Shown one piece after another: positions 61,280 to 64,000 of a DNA stretch of 64,000 bases (the first letter of the stretch is position 1; each line of letters opens with the position of its first letter). The translations under genes and the position numbers were made by a program. The notes under the pieces were generated by a model. That model worked only from the letters and a program-made list of their open reading frames with translations. It did not search any database and had not been told where the DNA came from. Source of the stretch: JAFMDF01 sp965222705 (GTDB lineage Bacteria > Bacteroidota > Bacteroidia > Chitinophagales > Saprospiraceae); contig CBDCUO010000020.1 in NCBI GenBank assembly GCA_965222705.1, positions 65,380-129,379 of the forward strand. Direction: 5' to 3'.

Positions 61280-62725
61280 GCTCGACTTTAGCCATTTGAA
61301 AATAAAAAGAGAATTCTTAAAGATGAGTAAATTTGATTCGCCAAAATCAATAAAAAATGTTTACTCTTCCAAAAGAATTCTTGCAGCAAATATCGGTATT
61401 TGCTCCGATATTTAGCCACAAGGTCTTTGAACATGCAAAATTTTTACTACTAGGTAGTATTTTAGTAGTCGGTCGTCGTACAGTCTGTAGTGCCTTAAGA
61501 GCAGTTGGACTTAGTAACGAAAAACGTTTTCATAAATACCATCGAGTCCTAAGTAGAGCCAAGTGGTCGTGCTATAAATCAGCCCATATTTTATTACTTC
61601 AACTTGTCAAACATTTTTCCCTATCGTCTGAGCCATTAATTTTTGGCATAGATGAAACAATAGAAAGAAGACGAGGAAAAGCAATAAAGACAAAAGGCAT
61701 TTATAGAGACCCAGTGCGATCTTCCAAAAGTCACTTTGTCAAGTGTAGCGGTCTAAGATGGATTAGTATGATGCTTCTAACACCCATCAGTTGGGCTAAC
61801 CGAGTATGGGCATTACCATTTCTGACGGTACTGGCTCCTTCTGAACGGTACAATGAGCAAAATGGCAAACAGCATAAGAAAATAACCGATTGGGCTCGCC
61901 AGATGATGTTGCAACTAAGTCGTTGGTTGCCTAATCGCTTGATTATCATTGTGGCAGACTCTTCTTATGCGGTCATTGAACTACTAGCAGCTGTGCGTAA
62001 TCATGTTTGTGTCATCACTCGGTTGCGTCTAGATGCTGCACTTTATGATTTTGTTCCTCAAAGACCTAAAGGGCGTCCTGGACGAAATCGTAAAAAGGGT
62101 CAGCGATTAAAAAATCTAGAACAACTAGCTGATGACCCAACCACTCAATGGGTAAAACTGACTATTCCTAAATGGTACAATCATGGACAAGTAGAATTAT
62201 TAATTGCTACAGGAACTGCCATTTGGTATCATTCAGGAATGAGGCCTTTACCTATTCGATGGGGTTTGATTAAGGACCCTAATGGAGTTATTAAAACAAG
62301 TGCCTTATTATGTACTAAATTAGACTTACCTATTCTTGAGATTATTAACTTCTTTATCCGAAGATGGACGGTTCAAGTCACTTTTGAAGAAGTCAGAACT
62401 CATTTAGGAGTAGAAACTCAAAGACAATGGTCTGATAAAGCAATAGCTAGAACAACTCCAATTTTGATGGCGTTATTTAGCATCATCACCATTATGACCG
62501 ATAAGCTACACCAACAAAATTTATTAGTAGTAAAAACGACAGCATGGTATCAAAAATCACATCCGACTTTTTCGGATGCTATCGCCTCTGTTAGATTGCT
62601 AATTTGGCGAAATAATTATTTTTCAATGTCTAGGGATAAACCTGACATTCATAAATTAAATCAACATTGGCTTGACCATTTATTTTTTATGGCTACCAGA
62701 GCTGCTTAAATGGCTAAAGTCAAGC
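61280..62725 (+). mobile_element. IS element, tandem copy 2
   Basis: Second copy, offset exactly 1449 bp from the first and in the same orientation, separated by TTA only. It has the same inverted repeats (61280 and 62725). Its right end is inserted in, or joined to, an Hsp70-like gene fragment (62726 onward). Only a single nucleotide difference to copy 1 was noticed (C/G at 60359 versus 61808), which suggests a recent duplication. Confidence 0.92.
61357..62709 (+). CDS. DDE transposase, copy 2
   Basis: A 450-residue protein, identical to copy 1 apart from a Trp in 'ANRVWALPF'. Same motifs, same ATG context and same stop in the IS end. The identity of the two copies makes gene conversion or recent tandem duplication likely. 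One of the two residues is presumably the ancestral one; Trp/Ser at a position before the second Asp could affect activity, but that is not known. Confidence 0.9.
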   Translation: MFTLPKEFLQQISVFAPIFSHKVFEHAKFLLLGSILVVGRRTVCSALRAVGLSNEKRFHKYHRVLSRAKWSCYKSAHILLLQLVKHFSLSSEPLIFGIDETIERRRGKAIKTKGIYRDPVRSSKSHFVKCSGLRWISMMLLTPISWANRVWALPFLTVLAPSERYNEQNGKQHKKITDWARQMMLQLSRWLPNRLIIIVADSSYAVIELLAAVRNHVCVITRLRLDAALYDFVPQRPKGRPGRNRKKGQRLKNLEQLADDPTTQWVKLTIPKWYNHGQVELLIATGTAIWYHSGMRPLPIRWGLIKDPNGVIKTSALLCTKLDLPILEIINFFIRRWTVQVTFEEVRTHLGVETQRQWSDKAIARTTPILMALFSIITIMTDKLHQQNLLVVKTTAWYQKSHPTFSDAIASVRLLIWRNNYFSMSRDKPDIHKLNQHWLDHLFFMATRAA

Positions 62726-62962
62726 CAAGTAGATATTCGTTTATCAAAATCTTTTCCGCCTAAATGAATGTTACCCGATGTTGATAAGACTTCATAAACA
62801 CCCTCCCCAGATTCTATAATTGATACATCTAATGATCCTCCACCTAAATCAAATATTAATGTAGTTGCTTCTTCTTCTCTTCTCAAATATCCAAGATACA
62901 TTGAAGCAGCAGTAGATTCTCTTACAATTCTTATGGCTTTTATCCCCGCAAAGAAAGCGGCT
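62726..62962 (-). pseudogene. Hsp70/DnaK-like internal fragment cut on both sides by ISs
   Basis: The minus strand reads an Hsp70 nucleotide-binding-domain piece: 'IKAIRIVRESTAASMYLGYL', 'TLIFDLGGGSLDVSIIESG', 'LSTSGNIHLGGKDFDKRIS'. It ends exactly at the right inverted repeat of IS copy 2 (62725) and begins near 62962 where the IS3-family end starts. About 79 residues of a protein that should exceed 500 are left, with no start or stop of its own. 'VRESTAAS' and an Arg/Glu-rich insert (LRREEEAT) suggest a divergent Hsp70, not the main DnaK. Confidence 0.85.
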
Positions 62963-63013
62963 TGAGATGGTTTAAAAAATATGGACACAAAAATAAGTTA
63001 AATTTGTGTTCGT

Positions 63014-63304
63014 ATGAAAAGTCGCAATTATCCAAAGAATCGCCGGCGATATGATGCCGAATTTAAGAAAAACGCCTTACAACTAATCGCTGAAGGGCGA
63101 AGTGTCGGTTCTGTAGCCCAATCTTTAGGATTGAACGAAGGCTTGCTTTATAACTGGAAGAGCAAAGCAAAAAAAGCAGCTTTAACTAAGCCTCAAAGTG
63201 AAGATAAGGCAGAAATGGAGGCTTTGAAAAAGAAATTAGCAGAGGTAGAAATGGAGCGAGATATATTAAAAAAAGCTTTGGGCATTTTCAGCCGAAATGG
63301 GTAG
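63014..63304 (+). CDS. IS3-family OrfA (HTH protein)
   Basis: A 96-residue transposase OrfA with an HTH_Tnp_1 domain ('RRYDAEFKKNALQLIAEGRS', 'LGLNEGLLYNWKSKAKKA') and a C-terminal leucine-zipper-like coiled coil ('KKKLAEVEMERDILKKALGI'). An A7 run (63268-63274) in 'ILKKAL' is a typical -1 slippery site (A AAA AAA G), where ribosomes shift into the orfB frame. Start ATG at 63014. Confidence 0.93.
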   Translation: MKSRNYPKNRRRYDAEFKKNALQLIAEGRSVGSVAQSLGLNEGLLYNWKSKAKKAALTKPQSEDKAEMEALKKKLAEVEMERDILKKALGIFSRNG

Positions 63305-63936
63305 TTGCACGGTATGAATTTATAGCCGATTCTAGCGAAGGATTTCCAGTAAGAAAGCTTTGCCGAATAATGGAAGTAAGTCACGGAGCTTACTATAATT
63401 TCATAAGTGGGCAGACTTACCAAACCAGGCTTAATCGGCAACTTTTACTAAAAGAAGTAAAGGATATCTTTAAGTTTCATAAACGTAGATATGGTGCACG
63501 TAGAGTATGGGAAGAGATGAAGGACAAAGGGTACAAAATCGGCTTGTATAAGATTAAAAGCCTAATGGCAGAACAAAACTTAGTAGCCATTCAACCAAAG
63601 CGATTTGTGCCTAGAACCACACAAAGTCACCCAAATTTGCGTAGAAGTCCCAATTTATTGCTGGATATGCCCTTTCCAGATGCACCTAATCAGGTAATTG
63701 TTGGCGATATAACTTATTTGCCAACTCCTGACCAATCCGAGGACGGTTGGCTTTATTTGTCCACTTGGATGGATTTATACAGCCGCAAAATAGTTGGCTG
63801 GAAAGTAGATGATAATATGGAAGAAGCCATCGTAATAGATTCCTTAAAACAGGTAATCAAAAATAGGCAACCACCCGAAGGAATGATAGTTCATTCTGAT
63901 GGTGGTTCCCAGTATGGTTCCTTGGCTGGAAAGTAG
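63274..63936 (+). CDS. IS3-family OrfB, truncated by a tandem duplication
   Basis: In the -1 frame to orfA from the A7 site: 'HFQPKWVVARYEFIADSS', 'FPVRKLCRIMEVSHGAYYN', an HTH-like 'YGARRVWEEMKDKGYKIGL', and the start of the rve integrase domain with the first two catalytic Asp in 'VIVGDITYLPT' and 'VHSDGGSQYGS'. An internal ATG at 63370 is not the real start, as OrfAB is made by frameshifting. After 'QYGS' the sequence jumps back to 63794, shifting the frame to a stop at 63934. The DDE Glu is missing, so this copy is not functional as written. Confidence 0.85.
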   Translation, partial: SFGHFQPKWVVARYEFIADSSEGFPVRKLCRIMEVSHGAYYNFISGQTYQTRLNRQLLLKEVKDIFKFHKRRYGARRVWEEMKDKGYKIGLYKIKSLMAEQNLVAIQPKRFVPRTTQSHPNLRRSPNLLLDMPFPDAPNQVIVGDITYLPTPDQSEDGWLYLSTWMDLYSRKIVGWKVDDNMEEAIVIDSLKQVIKNRQPPEGMIVHSDGGSQYGSLAGK

Positions 63937-64000
63937 ATGATAATATGGAAGAAGCCATCGTAATAGATTCCTTAAAACAGGTAATCAAAAATAGGCAACC
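63794..64000 (+). repeat. 128-bp tandem duplication in IS3 orfB
   Basis: The stretch from 63922 to the window end (79 bp) is identical to 63794-63872. The period of 128 bp is not a multiple of three. The junction TGGTTCC/TTGGCTGG replaces the expected continuation of the integrase domain. It may be real or come from assembly at the end of a contig or repeat. Confidence 0.9.

Larger units (their letters stand above)
62963..64000 (+). mobile_element. IS3-family element, left part
   Basis: From about 62963 (TGAGATGG, after the Hsp70 homology stops) the window holds the left end of an IS3-family element with orfA and orfB. The exact left inverted repeat cannot be fixed, because the right end lies beyond the window. 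The orfB is disrupted by a duplication near the window edge. Confidence 0.75.

Noticed and set aside
1..64000. CRISPR arrays and tRNA genes
   Set aside because: No regularly spaced short direct repeats and no cloverleaf-type sequences with TTC-loop motifs were noticed on reading both strands.

Overview
The window looks like a chromosomal piece of a Bacteroidota organism, most likely from the Saprospiraceae/Chitinophagales side (lineage is inferred from gene content, not from a marker tree). Evidence: C-terminal type IX secretion (T9SS) sorting domains on three large secreted proteins, a PorP/SprF protein beside a TPR-PD40-OmpA gene, a DUF3276 PUR-alpha protein, a long signal peptidase I, two-component 'regulator propeller' sensors, and Bacteroidota-type promoters (TTTG, about 18-20 nt, TAnnTTTG) ahead of dnaA and near rnpB. 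The DNA is AT-rich with short intergenic spaces, many of them holding palindromes.

Layout. 1-8.7 kb: thioesterase end, YihY/BrkB membrane protein, aminotransferase, TPR protein plus ribH, an LVIVD-repeat T9SS protein, lepB and a pseudouridine synthase. 9-12.8 kb: PorP/SprF gene and an OmpA-type gene broken by one extra base in an A7 run; its C-terminus carries a DUF1573 domain. 13-21 kb: radC, a thioredoxin/YyaL protein, a TPR protein, engB, a subtilisin-like protease with SPOR domain, rbfA and the DUF3276 gene. 21.2-22.6 kb: a gene-free, palindrome-rich stretch leading to dnaA. 24-36 kb: SRPBCC protein, a split propeller histidine kinase, a redoxin/dockerin/cohesin-like/T9SS protein, membrane proteins, an M20 amidohydrolase, a 45-residue membrane protein, a PIF1-like helicase and the RNase P RNA. 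36-50 kb: Lrp regulator, OppC-type permease, SulP transporter, glpD, folD, a sortilin-like T9SS protein, DUF1611, an alpha/beta hydrolase, proC and ridA. 50-57 kb: accessory-looking block (Rieske oxygenase, enoyl-CoA hydratase, Crp/Fnr regulator, lipase, glycoside hydrolase lipoprotein) with two decayed fragments (a Crp gene start and an RHS core). 57.6-59.8 kb: prc tail-specific protease. 59.8-64 kb: two near-identical ISs in tandem, an Hsp70 fragment caught between ISs, and an IS3-family element with an internal duplication that breaks orfB.

The envelope genes fit together: lepB processes exported precursors, PorP/SprF and OmpA-type proteins belong to the T9SS/gliding envelope machinery, and the sorting-domain proteins are its cargo. 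dnaA, rnpB, rbfA, engB, ribH, folD, proC and radC are housekeeping. The main unexplained signals are families of long palindromic intergenic elements (three copies of one; one with two hairpins whose loops are complementary, about 0.6 kb ahead of dnaA), several genes without an ATG start, and reading-frame breaks at homopolymers.
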